A stretch of 64,000 nucleotides of DNA, from positions 310,001 through 374,000 of the forward strand of contig NZ_FOUY01000002.1 in assembly GCF_900115005.1 (NCBI RefSeq). Reading direction: 5' to 3'. Positions 27,328 to 36,366 of the stretch are shown piece by piece (position 1 is the first letter of the stretch; the number at the start of each line of letters is the position of its first letter). This stretch comes from Pseudonocardia ammonioxydans (GTDB lineage Bacteria; Actinomycetota; Actinomycetes; Mycobacteriales; Pseudonocardiaceae). The notes below the pieces were generated by a model. That model saw nothing but the letters and a program-made list of their open reading frames with translations, was not told the DNA's origin and did not search any database. The position numbers and the translations under genes were made by a program.

Positions 27328-29244
27328 ATGACCGAACAGATCGAGCAGCACAGCTACGACGTCGTCGTCATCGGGGCCGGTGGGGCCGGCCTGCGGGCGG
27401 CGATCGAGGCGCGGCTGCAGGGCAAGCGGACCGCGATCATCTCCAAGTCGCTGTTCGGCAAGGCGCACACCGTGATGGCCGAGGGTGGCTGCGCCGCGTC
27501 GATGGGCAATGCCAACCCGAACGACAACTGGCAGGTCCACTTCCGCGACACCATGCGCGGCGGCAAGTTCCTCAACAACTGGCGGATGGCCGAGCTGCAC
27601 GCCAGGGAGGCCCCGGACCGGGTCTGGGAGCTGGAGACCTACGGCGCCCTGTTCGACCGCACGGCCGAGGGCAAGATCAGCCAGCGGAACTTCGGCGGGC
27701 ACACCTACCCGCGGCTGGCCCACGTCGGCGACCGCACCGGGCTGGAGCTGATCCGCACCCTGCAGCAGAAGGTCGTGTCGCTGCAGCAGGAGGACTTCGC
27801 CGAGACCGGGGACTACGAGTCCCGGATCCGGGTGTTCGCCGAGTGCACGATCACCGAGCTGTTCACGACCAGCGAGGGCCCGGGCGAACGCGGCGCGATC
27901 TCGGGCTGCTTCGGCTACTTCCGCGACGACGGCCGGTTCGTCCGGTTCGACGCCCCGTCGATCGTGCTGGCCACCGGCGGGGTCGGGAAGAGCTACTCGG
28001 TGACCTCGAACTCCTGGGAGTACACCGGCGACGGCCACGCACTGGCCCTGCGCGCCGGCGCCACTCTGATCAACATGGAGTTCCTGCAGTTCCATCCCAC
28101 CGGGATGGTCTGGCCGCCGTCGGTGAAGGGGATCCTGGTCACCGAGTCGGTCCGCGGTGACGGCGGGGTGCTGCGCAACTCCGACGGCGAGCGGTTCATG
28201 TTCTCCTACGTCCCGGACGTGTTCCGGGACCAGTACGCCACCTCCGAGGAGGAGGGCGACCGCTGGTACACCGACCCGGACAACAACCGCCGCCCGCCGG
28301 AGCTGCTGCCCCGTGACGAGGTCGCCCGGGCGATCAACTCCGAGGTGAAGGCCGGGCGGGGGAGCCCGCACGGCGGCGTCTTCCTCGACGTCTCCACCCG
28401 GCTGAAGGCCGAGGAGATCCTCAAGCGGCTCCCGTCGATGCACCACCAGTTCAAGGAGCTGGCCGACGTCGACATCACCGCCGAGCCGATGGAGGTCGGA
28501 CCGACCTGTCACTACGTGATGGGCGGGGTCGAGGTCGACCCGGACTCCGCGATGTCGAGCGTGCCGGGCCTGTTCGCGGCCGGTGAGGTCGCCGGTGGCA
28601 TGCACGGCTCCAACCGGCTGGGCGGCAACTCGCTGTCGGACCTGCTGGTGTTCGGCCGCCGGGCCGGGCTGCACGCCGCGCAGCACGCCGACCGGGGACG
28701 CCCGGCCGTCACCGAGTCCGACGTGCAGGACGCGGTCGAGCGGGCGCTGCTGCCGTTCTCCACCGCCACCGACGGCGGGGAGAACCCGTTCATGGTGCAG
28801 CAGGAGCTGCAGAAGACCATGCACGAGCTCGTCGGGATCATCCGCAAGGAAGACGAGATGGAGATGGCCCTCAAGAAACTGGAGGACATCGCCACCCGCA
28901 CCCGCACCGTCTCGGTCGAGGGGCACCGGACGTTCAACCCGGGCTGGCACCTCGCGCTGGACCTGCGCAACATGCTGCTGGTCTCGCTGTGCGTCGGGAA
29001 GGCCGCGCTGGAGCGGCAGGAGTCCCGCGGCGGGCACACCCGCGACGACTACCCGGTCATGGACTCGGACTGGCGGCACCAGCTGCTCGTGTGCAGCGCG
29101 CTCGGCGAGGATGACATCGAGCTGACCCGCAAGGACCAGATCGCGATGCGCGCGGACCTGTTCGACCTGTTCGAGATGGACGAGCTGAAGAAGTACTACA
29201 CCGGCGAGGAGCTCGGCGGGCACCGAACGGAGCTTGCGGAGTGA
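27328..29244 (+). CDS. Flavoprotein subunit of second succinate dehydrogenase
   Basis: FAD subunit like mycobacterial Rv0248c, 638 aa. The dinucleotide fold is VVVIGAGGAGLRAAIEA near residue 11; the FAD-linking histidine is in GKAHTVMAEGGCAASMG. Catalytic elements: HPTGMVWP, ESVRGDGGVLRN, GPTCHYVMGGV and NRLGGNSLSDLLVFGRRAG. It is only distantly similar to the first sdhA (about 21.9 kb), so the two are different enzyme classes rather than a recent duplication. The acidic C-terminus (EELGGHRTELAE) abuts sdhB2 38 nt downstream. Confidence 0.9.
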   Translation: MTEQIEQHSYDVVVIGAGGAGLRAAIEARLQGKRTAIISKSLFGKAHTVMAEGGCAASMGNANPNDNWQVHFRDTMRGGKFLNNWRMAELHAREAPDRVWELETYGALFDRTAEGKISQRNFGGHTYPRLAHVGDRTGLELIRTLQQKVVSLQQEDFAETGDYESRIRVFAECTITELFTTSEGPGERGAISGCFGYFRDDGRFVRFDAPSIVLATGGVGKSYSVTSNSWEYTGDGHALALRAGATLINMEFLQFHPTGMVWPPSVKGILVTESVRGDGGVLRNSDGERFMFSYVPDVFRDQYATSEEEGDRWYTDPDNNRRPPELLPRDEVARAINSEVKAGRGSPHGGVFLDVSTRLKAEEILKRLPSMHHQFKELADVDITAEPMEVGPTCHYVMGGVEVDPDSAMSSVPGLFAAGEVAGGMHGSNRLGGNSLSDLLVFGRRAGLHAAQHADRGRPAVTESDVQDAVERALLPFSTATDGGENPFMVQQELQKTMHELVGIIRKEDEMEMALKKLEDIATRTRTVSVEGHRTFNPGWHLALDLRNMLLVSLCVGKAALERQESRGGHTRDDYPVMDSDWRHQLLVCSALGEDDIELTRKDQIAMRADLFDLFEMDELKKYYTGEELGGHRTELAE

Positions 29245-29281
29245 GCATCAGCACGAGCGCCGGCGGCGCGGAGGGAGCACA

Positions 29282-30058
29282 ATGACTAGCACCCAGAACG
29301 GCACCCACCTGCAGCACTTCAAGGTCTGGCGGGGCGACGACACCAAGGGCGAGCTGGTCGACTACGCGGTCGAGGTGAACGAGGGCGAGGTCGTCCTCGA
29401 CATCATCCACCGGCTGCAGGCCACCGAGGCCAACGACCTGGCGGTGCGCTGGAACTGCAAGGCCGGCAAGTGCGGCTCCTGCTCTGCGGAGATCAACGGC
29501 AGGCCGCGGCTGCTGTGCATGACCCGGATGAACACGTTCGCGGAGAACGAGGTCGTCACGGTCACGCCGTTGCGGACCTTCCCGGTGATCCGGGACCTGG
29601 TGACCGACGTGTCGTTCAACTACACCAAGGCCCGTGAGATCCCGTCGTTCACCCCGCCGGAGGGCGTGGAGCCGGGCGAGTACCGGATGCAGCAGGTCGA
29701 CGTCGAGCGGAGCCAGGAGTTCCGCAAGTGCATCGAGTGCTACCTGTGCCAGAACACCTGCCACGTGGTCCGCGACCACGAGGAGAACAAGCAGGAGTTC
29801 GCCGGCCCGCGCTACCTGATGCGGATGGCCGAACTCGACATGCACCCGCTCGATGCGCACGGCAACCGGGCCGTCGAGTCGCAGGAGGAGCACGGCCTGG
29901 GCTTCTGCAACATCACCAAGTGCTGCACCGAGGTCTGCCCCGAGCACATCAAGATCACCGACAACGCGTTGATCCCGATGAAGGAGCGGGCGGTGGACCG
30001 CAAGTACGACCCGCTGGTCTGGCTCGGGAACAAGATCTTCCGGCGCCCGGGGTCGTGA
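29282..30058 (+). CDS. Iron-sulfur subunit of second succinate dehydrogenase
   Basis: A 258-aa Rv0247c-like subunit. The [2Fe-2S] ligands are CKAGKCGSC and GRPRLLC; the [4Fe-4S] ligands are CIECYLCQNTC; the remaining cluster ligands are CNITKCCTEVCP. ATG 29282 is preceded by GGAGGGAG 5 nt upstream, better than the upstream in-frame start. This subunit has a longer middle part than the first sdhB. Together with the two genes upstream it forms a complete second SDH; a separate small hydrophobic subunit, if any, is not visible nearby. Confidence 0.92.
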   Translation: MTSTQNGTHLQHFKVWRGDDTKGELVDYAVEVNEGEVVLDIIHRLQATEANDLAVRWNCKAGKCGSCSAEINGRPRLLCMTRMNTFAENEVVTVTPLRTFPVIRDLVTDVSFNYTKAREIPSFTPPEGVEPGEYRMQQVDVERSQEFRKCIECYLCQNTCHVVRDHEENKQEFAGPRYLMRMAELDMHPLDAHGNRAVESQEEHGLGFCNITKCCTEVCPEHIKITDNALIPMKERAVDRKYDPLVWLGNKIFRRPGS

Positions 30059-30068
30059 GGAGCGCCGG

Positions 30069-30317
30069 CTAGCGGCCCATCGAGCGGCGGATCTCGGCCA
30101 GCTTGTCGGCGGCCTTGCGCTCGCGCTGGGCGAAGGCCTCCTCGGCCTCCCGGGCGCGGGTGTCGCCCCCGGCCAGCTCCTCCGCGGCGGCGGCCGTCGC
30201 CGCCCGGCCCTCGATCCGGTCGCGGACGTGCTCGAAGGTCGGCACGCCCTCGTCGGTGTAGCCGGTGGGCGGGGGACCCGGGTCGAGCGGGTCCGGGACG
30301 GTGGGCTGCTCGCTCAT
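30069..30317 (-). CDS. Small helical protein convergent with second sdh operon
   Basis: An 82-aa protein with no recognised domain. The first 30 residues are Pro/Asp-rich (PDPLDPGPPPTGYTDEGVPTF). The rest is a charged alpha helix, possibly a coiled coil (AREAEEAFAQRERKAADKLAEIRRSM). No membrane segment. ATG 30317 has a GGAGG 4 nt upstream. It is convergent with sdhB2 and separated by 10 nt; whether it works with the dehydrogenase is unknown. Conservation next to actinobacterial sdh1 operons would need a search. Confidence 0.6.
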   Translation of the reverse strand: MSEQPTVPDPLDPGPPPTGYTDEGVPTFEHVRDRIEGRAATAAAAEELAGGDTRAREAEEAFAQRERKAADKLAEIRRSMGR

Positions 30318-30387
30318 CACGCCTCCTCGTGGGGACGCCTACCACCGTAGGCGATGAGAAGGGCCGCGCGGAGCGGTCGGATAGAAC

Positions 30388-31068
30388 ATGACGACGTTCG
30401 CGCTGGTCCCCGGAGCCGGGGCCGACAGCTGGTACTGGGGTCCGCTGGCGTGGGAGCTGACCGGGCGCGGCCACCGGGCCGTCCCGGTCGACCTGCCCTG
30501 CACCGACGACGACGCCCGTCTCGAGGACTACGCCGACGCCGTCGTGGCGGCGGTGACCCGCGACGGCCACGAGCCGGACGACCTGGTCGTCGTCGCGCAC
30601 TCGTTCGGCGGGTTCACCGCGCCCCTGGTCTGCGACCGGCTGCCGGTGCGGGAGCTGGTGCTGGTGTCGGCGATGGTCCCGGCGCCGGGGGAGTCGGGCG
30701 CGGACTGGTGGGAGGCCACCGGGCACCCGCAGGCACTCGCCGCGCAGGACGCGAAGGACGGCCGCGACCCCGACGACATCGTGGCGCTGTTCTACCACGA
30801 CGTCCCCGAGCAGACCGCGAACGAGGCGCTGCGCCACGAGCTCGACCAGTCCGGCACCGCGTTCGAGCAGCCCTGGCCGCGGGAGAGCTGGCCGGAGGTC
30901 CGCACCCGCTACCTGCTCTGCCGCGAGGACAAGCTCTTCCCGAAGGCGTTCGTGCGGACGATGCTGGCCCGGCGGCTGCGCGGGACGGTGCCCGAGGCGA
31001 TCACCGGGTCGCACCACCCGATGCTGTCGCACCCGGCGCGGCTGGCCGGGACGATCCTGTCGGGCTGA
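30388..31068 (+). CDS. Alpha/beta hydrolase
   Basis: A 226-aa alpha/beta hydrolase. The nucleophile is S72 in VVAHSFGGFTA, the oxyanion region is LVPGAGADSWYW near residue 8, and the catalytic histidine is in GSHHPMLSHP near the C-terminus. The HPMLSHPARLA end is typical of the hydroxynitrile lyase/methylesterase-like branch. The substrate cannot be read from sequence. It is followed by a thioredoxin-like gene 48 nt downstream on the same strand. Confidence 0.82.
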   Translation: MTTFALVPGAGADSWYWGPLAWELTGRGHRAVPVDLPCTDDDARLEDYADAVVAAVTRDGHEPDDLVVVAHSFGGFTAPLVCDRLPVRELVLVSAMVPAPGESGADWWEATGHPQALAAQDAKDGRDPDDIVALFYHDVPEQTANEALRHELDQSGTAFEQPWPRESWPEVRTRYLLCREDKLFPKAFVRTMLARRLRGTVPEAITGSHHPMLSHPARLAGTILSG

Positions 31069-31116
31069 GCGGTACCGCCGGCGTACCGGCCGGGGGACGG
31101 CGGCGATGATGTCCCG

Positions 31117-31449
31117 GTGGCACGCGCGCGGATCCGGGAGCTGGTGGTGGTGCACGACGCGGCGTGCGCGCCGTGCTCGCGGATCGCGCAGGAGCTGCCC
31201 GGCTGCGTGACCGTGCGGGTCCGGGCGCGGTCCTGCCGCGAACCCCGCCTCGCCGAGATCTACCCGAACCTTCCGGCCGACGTCGGGTCCTGCCGGGCGC
31301 CTGCGGTCGGTGTGCTGCGCACCGACGGGCAGGTGCGCTGGTGGGCCGGGATGCGCGGGGTGCTGGGGATCGCGCCGGTGCTGCGCCCGGGTGCGCTGCC
31401 GACGGCGCTGCGGTTGCTGCGCGAGACCGTGGTCGCCGCGCGCCGGTGA
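31117..31449 (+). CDS. Small thioredoxin-fold protein with CxxC
   Basis: A 110-aa protein. The N-terminal VVVHDAACAPCSRIAQELP is a thioredoxin/glutaredoxin-type strand plus CAPC redox pair at about residues 17-20. Further conserved features are the VGVLRTDGQVRWWAGMRGV strand pair. It lacks a signal peptide, so it is cytoplasmic. It resembles DCC-type or glutaredoxin-like small proteins of actinobacteria; the reaction is not known. GTG start, no clear leader. Confidence 0.65.
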   Translation: MARARIRELVVVHDAACAPCSRIAQELPGCVTVRVRARSCREPRLAEIYPNLPADVGSCRAPAVGVLRTDGQVRWWAGMRGVLGIAPVLRPGALPTALRLLRETVVAARR

Positions 31450-31510
31450 GCCCGGCCCGACCCGCCCGGCTGCCCGGCCGATCCGATGTCGACGTCCCCC
31501 GGCGAGGCAC

Positions 31511-31516
31511 TAGCGT
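31511..31516 (+). promoter_or_regulatory. -10 element for leaderless S9 peptidase gene
   Basis: TAGCGT ends 7 nt before the GTG start of the peptidase gene, the spacing expected when transcription begins at the start codon. Confidence 0.55.
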
Positions 31517-31523
31517 GGGCGGG

Positions 31524-33542
31524 GTGACGATCTCGGGGTACGGGTCGTGGCCCACGCCGGTCACGTCCGAACTGGTGGTGACGGCGGCGGTACGGCTGGG
31601 CGACGTCCGGCCGGACGGGGAGCCCGGCACCGAGGGCGCCGCGGTGATCTGGGCCGAGGGCCGCGCGACCGAGGGTGGGCGGACCCAGCTGGTCCGCCGG
31701 CCCGACCGCAGCACCGACGGCTCCCGGAGCGACCTGCTGCCCGCCGGCGCGAACGCCCGCACCGCCGTGCACGAGTACGGCGGGGGCGCGTGGTGGCTGC
31801 ACCCGGGCAGCCCCGGCGTCGTCTGGTACGTGGAGTGGTCCGACCAGCGCGTGTACCGCCTGGACCACCGCGCCGGCGACGACCCGGTGGCGCTGACCCC
31901 GGAGCCCGCGGTCGCGCGCGGGGACCGCTACGCCGACGGCCACGTCGCCCCGGACGGGTCCTGGCTCGTCGCGGTCCGGGAGCACCACCCGTCCGAGCAG
32001 GCACCGGCCACCGAGGTCGTGAACGAGGTCGTCCGGCTGGACGCCCGGGTGCCCTCCACGCCGCAGGTGCTGGTCACCGGCCCGGACTTCGTCGCCGCGC
32101 CCCGGATCTCGCCGGACGGCGCCGCGCTCGCCTGGCTGTCCTGGGACCACCCCTCGATGCCCTGGGACGACGTCGAGCTCACCGTCCGCGACCTGGTGAC
32201 CGGTGTGGACACCGTCGTCGCCGGCGGGCCGGGGGAGTCGGTCACCGAGCCGCAGTGGCAGCCCGACGGGTCCCTGACGTTCCTGTCCGACCGGACCGGC
32301 TGGTGGAACCTCTACCGCTGGATGCCCGGTGAGGACATCGAGCCGCTCGTGCGGATCGACGCCGAGATCGGGGTGCCCGGCTGGGCGCTCGGCGGATCCC
32401 GCTACGCACTCCTCGACGACGGCCGGGTGGTGTTCGCGCGGTCCTCGCACGGCTTCGACGCGCTGGCCGTCCGCGAGCTGGACGGCACGATCACCGAGCT
32501 GGACACGCCGTTCTCGGTGGTCGGCTCGGTGCGTGCGGACGGGCCGCACGCCGTCGTCTGCGTGGCCGGGAGCCCGACCGCCGAGCCCGGCGTGCACCGG
32601 GTCGTCCCCGCGCCGGCGAGTGCGGGGGAGCCCGGCGCGGCCGGCGTGCAGACCCTGCGCGCGCCCCGCGACCTCGGGCTGCACCCGGAGACGATCTCGG
32701 TGCCGGAGCCGATCCAGTTCCTCTCCGGCGATGCCGAGGGCAGCCCGCGCACCGGCTACGCGCTGTACTACCCGCCCCTCGGCGCGCACGACGCGCCCGC
32801 CGACGAGCTGCCGCCGCTGCTCGTGGTGATCCACGGCGGACCGACCGGGGCCGCCGCGCCGGTGCTGTCGGTCGGGGTCCAGTACTGGACCAGCCGCGGG
32901 TTCGGCGTCGTCGACGTCGACTACGCCGGATCCACCGGGTACGGCCGCGAGTACCGCGAGCAGCTCAAGGGCGCGTGGGGGGTGGTCGACGTGGCCGACT
33001 GCCTGGCCGCGGCGCGCACCCTCGCCGAGACCGGCCGGGTCGACCCGGCGCGGATGGCGATCCGCGGCGGCTCGGCGGGCGGGTTCACCACGCTCGCCGC
33101 GCTGGCCCGCGCGGACACCCCGTTCTCGGCGGGAGCGGACCACTTCGGCGTCGCCGACCTGGCAGCGCTCGCCGCGGACACGCACAAGTTCGAGTCCCGC
33201 TACCTGGACGGCCTGGTCGGGCCCTACCCGGAGGCCGGTGACGTCTACCGCGAGCGCTCGCCGCTGACCCACGTCGACCGCTTCTCGACCCCGTTGATCG
33301 TGCTGCAGGGCGACGAGGACGCGATCGTGCCGCCCAACCAGTCCGAGATGATCGTCGACGCGTTGCGCGCGCGGGGTGTCCCGGTGGCCTACCTGCTGTT
33401 CCGCGGGGAGCAGCACGGGTTCCGCAAGGCCGAGAACATCCGCCGCGCGCTCGACGCGGAGCTGGCCTTCTACGCGCGGGTCTTCGGGTTCGCGCTGCCC
33501 GCGGACGAGGCCATCGAGCCGGTGGAGATCGAGAACCTCTGA
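31524..33542 (+). CDS. S9 family peptidase (prolyl oligopeptidase type)
   Basis: A 672-aa serine peptidase. The N-terminal part is a beta propeller with WWNLYRW- and VWYVEW-type blades; the C-terminal catalytic alpha/beta domain begins near residue 420. The catalytic Ser517 is in GGSAGGFTT, Asp599 in GDEDAIVPP and His631 in GEQHGF. Proteins of this class cleave peptides on the carboxyl side of proline or remove acyl-amino acids. No signal peptide is visible. The GTG start is preceded by a TAGCGT -10 element 7 nt upstream. Confidence 0.85.
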   Translation: MTISGYGSWPTPVTSELVVTAAVRLGDVRPDGEPGTEGAAVIWAEGRATEGGRTQLVRRPDRSTDGSRSDLLPAGANARTAVHEYGGGAWWLHPGSPGVVWYVEWSDQRVYRLDHRAGDDPVALTPEPAVARGDRYADGHVAPDGSWLVAVREHHPSEQAPATEVVNEVVRLDARVPSTPQVLVTGPDFVAAPRISPDGAALAWLSWDHPSMPWDDVELTVRDLVTGVDTVVAGGPGESVTEPQWQPDGSLTFLSDRTGWWNLYRWMPGEDIEPLVRIDAEIGVPGWALGGSRYALLDDGRVVFARSSHGFDALAVRELDGTITELDTPFSVVGSVRADGPHAVVCVAGSPTAEPGVHRVVPAPASAGEPGAAGVQTLRAPRDLGLHPETISVPEPIQFLSGDAEGSPRTGYALYYPPLGAHDAPADELPPLLVVIHGGPTGAAAPVLSVGVQYWTSRGFGVVDVDYAGSTGYGREYREQLKGAWGVVDVADCLAAARTLAETGRVDPARMAIRGGSAGGFTTLAALARADTPFSAGADHFGVADLAALAADTHKFESRYLDGLVGPYPEAGDVYRERSPLTHVDRFSTPLIVLQGDEDAIVPPNQSEMIVDALRARGVPVAYLLFRGEQHGFRKAENIRRALDAELAFYARVFGFALPADEAIEPVEIENL

Positions 33543-33586
33543 CCGGCCGCAGGCGTGCCCGCCACGGCAGCGGGTACGCCCGGCGG

Positions 33587-34750
33587 GTGCACGACTCGGA
33601 CACGCACCCGGACCGTTACGGCTTCGCGCTCGACCCGCGGTTCCGGTCCGTGCTCCGCCCGTTCGGAGTGCGCGACCCGTCCGAAGCCGAGGTGGTCCTG
33701 GACGCCGACCGGCTGCTGGTCCGGTTCGGCCACTGGTCGCTCGCGACCCCGGTCCGCAACCTGGCGGGCGCCCGGGTCACCGGGCCGTTCGCCGCGTCGA
33801 AGGTGCTCGGCCCCCGCCTGTCGCTCGCCGACCGCGGTCTCACGTTCGGTACCAGCACCGAGCGCGGGGTCTGCATCCGCTTCCACCGGCCGGTGCCGGG
33901 GCTCGAACCGCTGGGGGTGCTCCGGCACCCGGCGGTCACCGTGACGGTGCGGGACCCGGACGCGCTGGCCGCGGCCGTCGAGCGGCACGCCGCGGCGGCC
34001 CCGGACCGGACCCCGGGCCGGACGCCGCACCGCCCGGAGCCGACCCCGCAGCCCGGCCCGCTCCGGCGGGCCGCCGCGATCGCCCGCTACCCCGCCGGTC
34101 TGGCGCTGAGCACGGCCCGATACGTCCGCTGCGCGGGCCGGATCGAGCGCAGCGAGGCGGCCGGTGACGCGACGGATCGCCCGCCCGCGCTGCCGGACGG
34201 CTCCCTCGACGCCCATCTCACGACGGCCGAGGAGGGCTCGGGACCGCTGCTGCACCGCACGTTCCGCGTGCTGATCCGGGGCGCACGGGTCGACGCGGCC
34301 GGTCTGGTGGACCGGCTCTGCGCCGACCCGGACCGGGCCGCGCCGTCCGAGGTGGCCTCGTTCCGCAAGCTCCGCGGGCGGCTCGGCGAGCTGCAGGCCG
34401 GTGACGAGTACGTCGTGCGGATGCCGGCCCCCTGGAGCGGTCCGGTCCGGGTGGTCGCCCGGGACGCGACGTCGTTCCGGTTCGCGACGCTCGCCGGCCA
34501 CATCGAGGCCGGGCAGATCGAGTTCCGGGCCCGCGACGTCGACGGCGGGCTGGAGTTCGGCGTCGAGGCCTGGTCCCGTCCCGGCGACGGACCCGCCGCG
34601 GTGGTGTTCGACCGGCTCGGGATCGGCAAGGAGATCCAGCTGCACATGTGGACCCAGTTCTGCCTGGCGGCCTGCCGGGTCGCCGGTGGGCGGTCGGTGG
34701 GACCGATCCGGGTCCACACCCGCCGGTGCGCGTGGCCGCCGACCCCGTGA
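33587..34750 (+). CDS. DUF1990-domain protein with unknown N-terminal half
   Basis: A 387-aa protein. The C-terminal half (about residues 200-380: TFRVLIRGARVDAAGLVDRLC, FATLAGHIEAGQIEFRARDVDGG, HMWTQFCLAACRV) matches the DUF1990 family, beta-rich and of unknown activity. The N-terminal ~120 residues (ALDPRFRSVLRPFGV ... GPRLSLADRGLTFGTST) look like a separate conserved domain, and a Pro/Arg-rich linker (TPGRTPHRPEPTPQPGPLRR) joins them. The fusion is unusual among DUF1990 proteins, which are mostly single-domain. GTG start, no clear Shine-Dalgarno. Confidence 0.7.
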   Translation: MHDSDTHPDRYGFALDPRFRSVLRPFGVRDPSEAEVVLDADRLLVRFGHWSLATPVRNLAGARVTGPFAASKVLGPRLSLADRGLTFGTSTERGVCIRFHRPVPGLEPLGVLRHPAVTVTVRDPDALAAAVERHAAAAPDRTPGRTPHRPEPTPQPGPLRRAAAIARYPAGLALSTARYVRCAGRIERSEAAGDATDRPPALPDGSLDAHLTTAEEGSGPLLHRTFRVLIRGARVDAAGLVDRLCADPDRAAPSEVASFRKLRGRLGELQAGDEYVVRMPAPWSGPVRVVARDATSFRFATLAGHIEAGQIEFRARDVDGGLEFGVEAWSRPGDGPAAVVFDRLGIGKEIQLHMWTQFCLAACRVAGGRSVGPIRVHTRRCAWPPTP

Positions 34751-34797
34751 ACGGGCGTCCCTCCCTGGCGCGCGCCCCGCACGGCGCGCGCCACGGG

Positions 34798-35661
34798 TCA
34801 CGCCGGGGCCGGGAGTGCCGTCACGTCCGCCCCGGGGCGCCCGCCCGGCCCGTCGTCGTGCGCCGCGATCAGGCCGTCGACGACGGCCGAGCGGGCGTGC
34901 GGACCGACCAGCAGCCCGACGTGGCTGCCCGGCACCTCGACGTTGCGTACCCGGGTCCGGTGTGCCGCGGAGTCGTGCGTGGCGCAGGCGCGGCACGCCT
35001 CGTACGGCACCACCCGGTCCTCGCGGCTGTAGACGCTGGTGAACGGCACCCCGTCCGGGACGGGGGCCCGCAGGTCGGCGCGGAAACGACGGCAGCAGCC
35101 ACCGGCCAGGCAGGTGACGCGGGCCAGCCCGCCGATCCCGAGCGTCCCCGCCAGCGTGATGGCGGCGGCGGTGAGGAACGTCGGCCAGCGCAGCGCGTAC
35201 AGGTCGAACGGGGTACCGACCGTGACCAGCGCCCCGGTGAGGTCCGGACGCCGCCGGGCCAGCACCCGGGCGAACTGGCCTCCCCGGCTGTGCCCGACCA
35301 GCCGGACCCGGCGGCGGGAGCGGTCGGCCACGTCCTCCAGCACGCCCGCCAGCTCGTCGACGGTCTGCTCGGCGCAGTCCAGGCCGGCCCCGACCGTGAC
35401 CGGGGTGACCGCGTAGCCACGCTGCCCGAGCCACCGGGTGAGCGGGCGCAGGAACGGGGCGGTGGTGCCCAGCCCGCCGATGAGCAGCACCGGAGCGCCG
35501 TCGCCGGGGCCGGCGGGGGTGTGGCCGGCCACGGCGGACCGGGCATCGTCCTCGAGCCGACCGCTGCCGGACCGGTTCTCGGCGGGCCGGCTCTGGTCGA
35601 GCACCGCCATCGACACCTCGGCGAAGCGCTCCAGTCCCGCGGTGAGGAGTGAGGCGAACAC
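34798..35661 (-). CDS. Alpha/beta hydrolase (esterase)
   Basis: A 287-aa alpha/beta hydrolase. S125 in GHSRGGQFA is the nucleophile; LLIGGLGTTAPFLRPL near residue 59 supplies the oxyanion loop; GSHVGLLVG near 260 carries the histidine. GTG 35661 is chosen because GGAGG sits 8 nt upstream; an in-frame GTG three codons earlier would overlap that site. A hydrophobic stretch (FLTAAAITLAGTLGIGGLARV) may be a cap domain. Genes on both sides point away, so it is probably monocistronic. Confidence 0.8.
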   Translation of the reverse strand: MFASLLTAGLERFAEVSMAVLDQSRPAENRSGSGRLEDDARSAVAGHTPAGPGDGAPVLLIGGLGTTAPFLRPLTRWLGQRGYAVTPVTVGAGLDCAEQTVDELAGVLEDVADRSRRRVRLVGHSRGGQFARVLARRRPDLTGALVTVGTPFDLYALRWPTFLTAAAITLAGTLGIGGLARVTCLAGGCCRRFRADLRAPVPDGVPFTSVYSREDRVVPYEACRACATHDSAAHRTRVRNVEVPGSHVGLLVGPHARSAVVDGLIAAHDDGPGGRPGADVTALPAPA

Positions 35662-35856
35662 GAACCGCACCTCCGCTCGGTCAGGGGTGTGCGGAAGCCG
35701 GCTACCCGGGAACAGGTGTCCGATGCGCGCCGCGACTGTGCGGAGGACGACAACCGGTGTCAGGGATACCGGCGCGCGAGGCGCGCCGCACGGCCGGGAC
35801 GGAGCCGGTCGTCGAGGGAGTTTCCGGCCGGGGCACCGCCGGGTGCGCGGGTGGGG

Positions 35857-36366
35857 TCACGGCGGGGGCCGTTCCGGGACATGCCCGGGCCCGCCCGGTG
35901 GCGCGGGACGGGCCTCGTGCACGACCCGCGGGCCCGCGGGGGTGACCTCCACGTCCGGGCCGCCCGGCGGGAGAAAGCGCAGGCTGCGCACGGCCGGCGC
36001 GGCGGCGTGCACGACGAGCTGCAGCCGTCCACCGAGCCGGCCGGCGTGCCGGTGTGTCTCGATCAGCACCGCCAGCCCGCAGGCGGCGAGGAACTCGACG
36101 AGGTCCAGGTCGACGACGGCGACGTGGCACGGGCTGGCGTCGACGGCGCGGTGCAGGGTCGCGCCGAACTCGGCGCAGGTGCTCAGGTCGATCTCGCCGG
36201 CCACGTCGACGACGGCCACGCCCGACGCGTCCTGCGTCAGGGTGACCGCCATGGATCCGGTCGCGGCACGTTCCGGGAGGGACGCAGGAGACACAGAGGA
36301 CACAGGGGGCACAGGGGACACGGGCGCCGCCGGCTCGCCGGCGACGGGTGTCGGAGAACTGTTCAT
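35857..36366 (-). CDS. STAS-domain protein lacking the phosphorylated serine
   Basis: A 169-aa protein with one STAS domain at about residues 40-125, the fold of anti-sigma-factor antagonists (SpoIIAA). Where SpoIIAA has D-S58-S-G-L, this protein has A94-A95-C96-G97-L98, so the phosphoacceptor serine and its neighbours are missing. The N-terminal 35 residues are Pro/Val/Ser-rich and built on a short GGACACAG-type DNA repeat. It is divergent from the CheB-like gene and probably acts in the same signalling island. ATG 36366 is the last start before the domain; longer starts only add a low-complexity tail. Confidence 0.7.
   Translation of the reverse strand: MNSSPTPVAGEPAAPVSPVPPVSSVSPASLPERAATGSMAVTLTQDASGVAVVDVAGEIDLSTCAEFGATLHRAVDASPCHVAVVDLDLVEFLAACGLAVLIETHRHAGRLGGRLQLVVHAAAPAVRSLRFLPPGGPDVEVTPAGPRVVHEARPAPPGGPGHVPERPPP

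Noticed and set aside
26512-29223. 903-codon minus-strand frame opposite the second sdh operon
   Set aside because: Mirror frame without domains; the plus-strand genes are complete.
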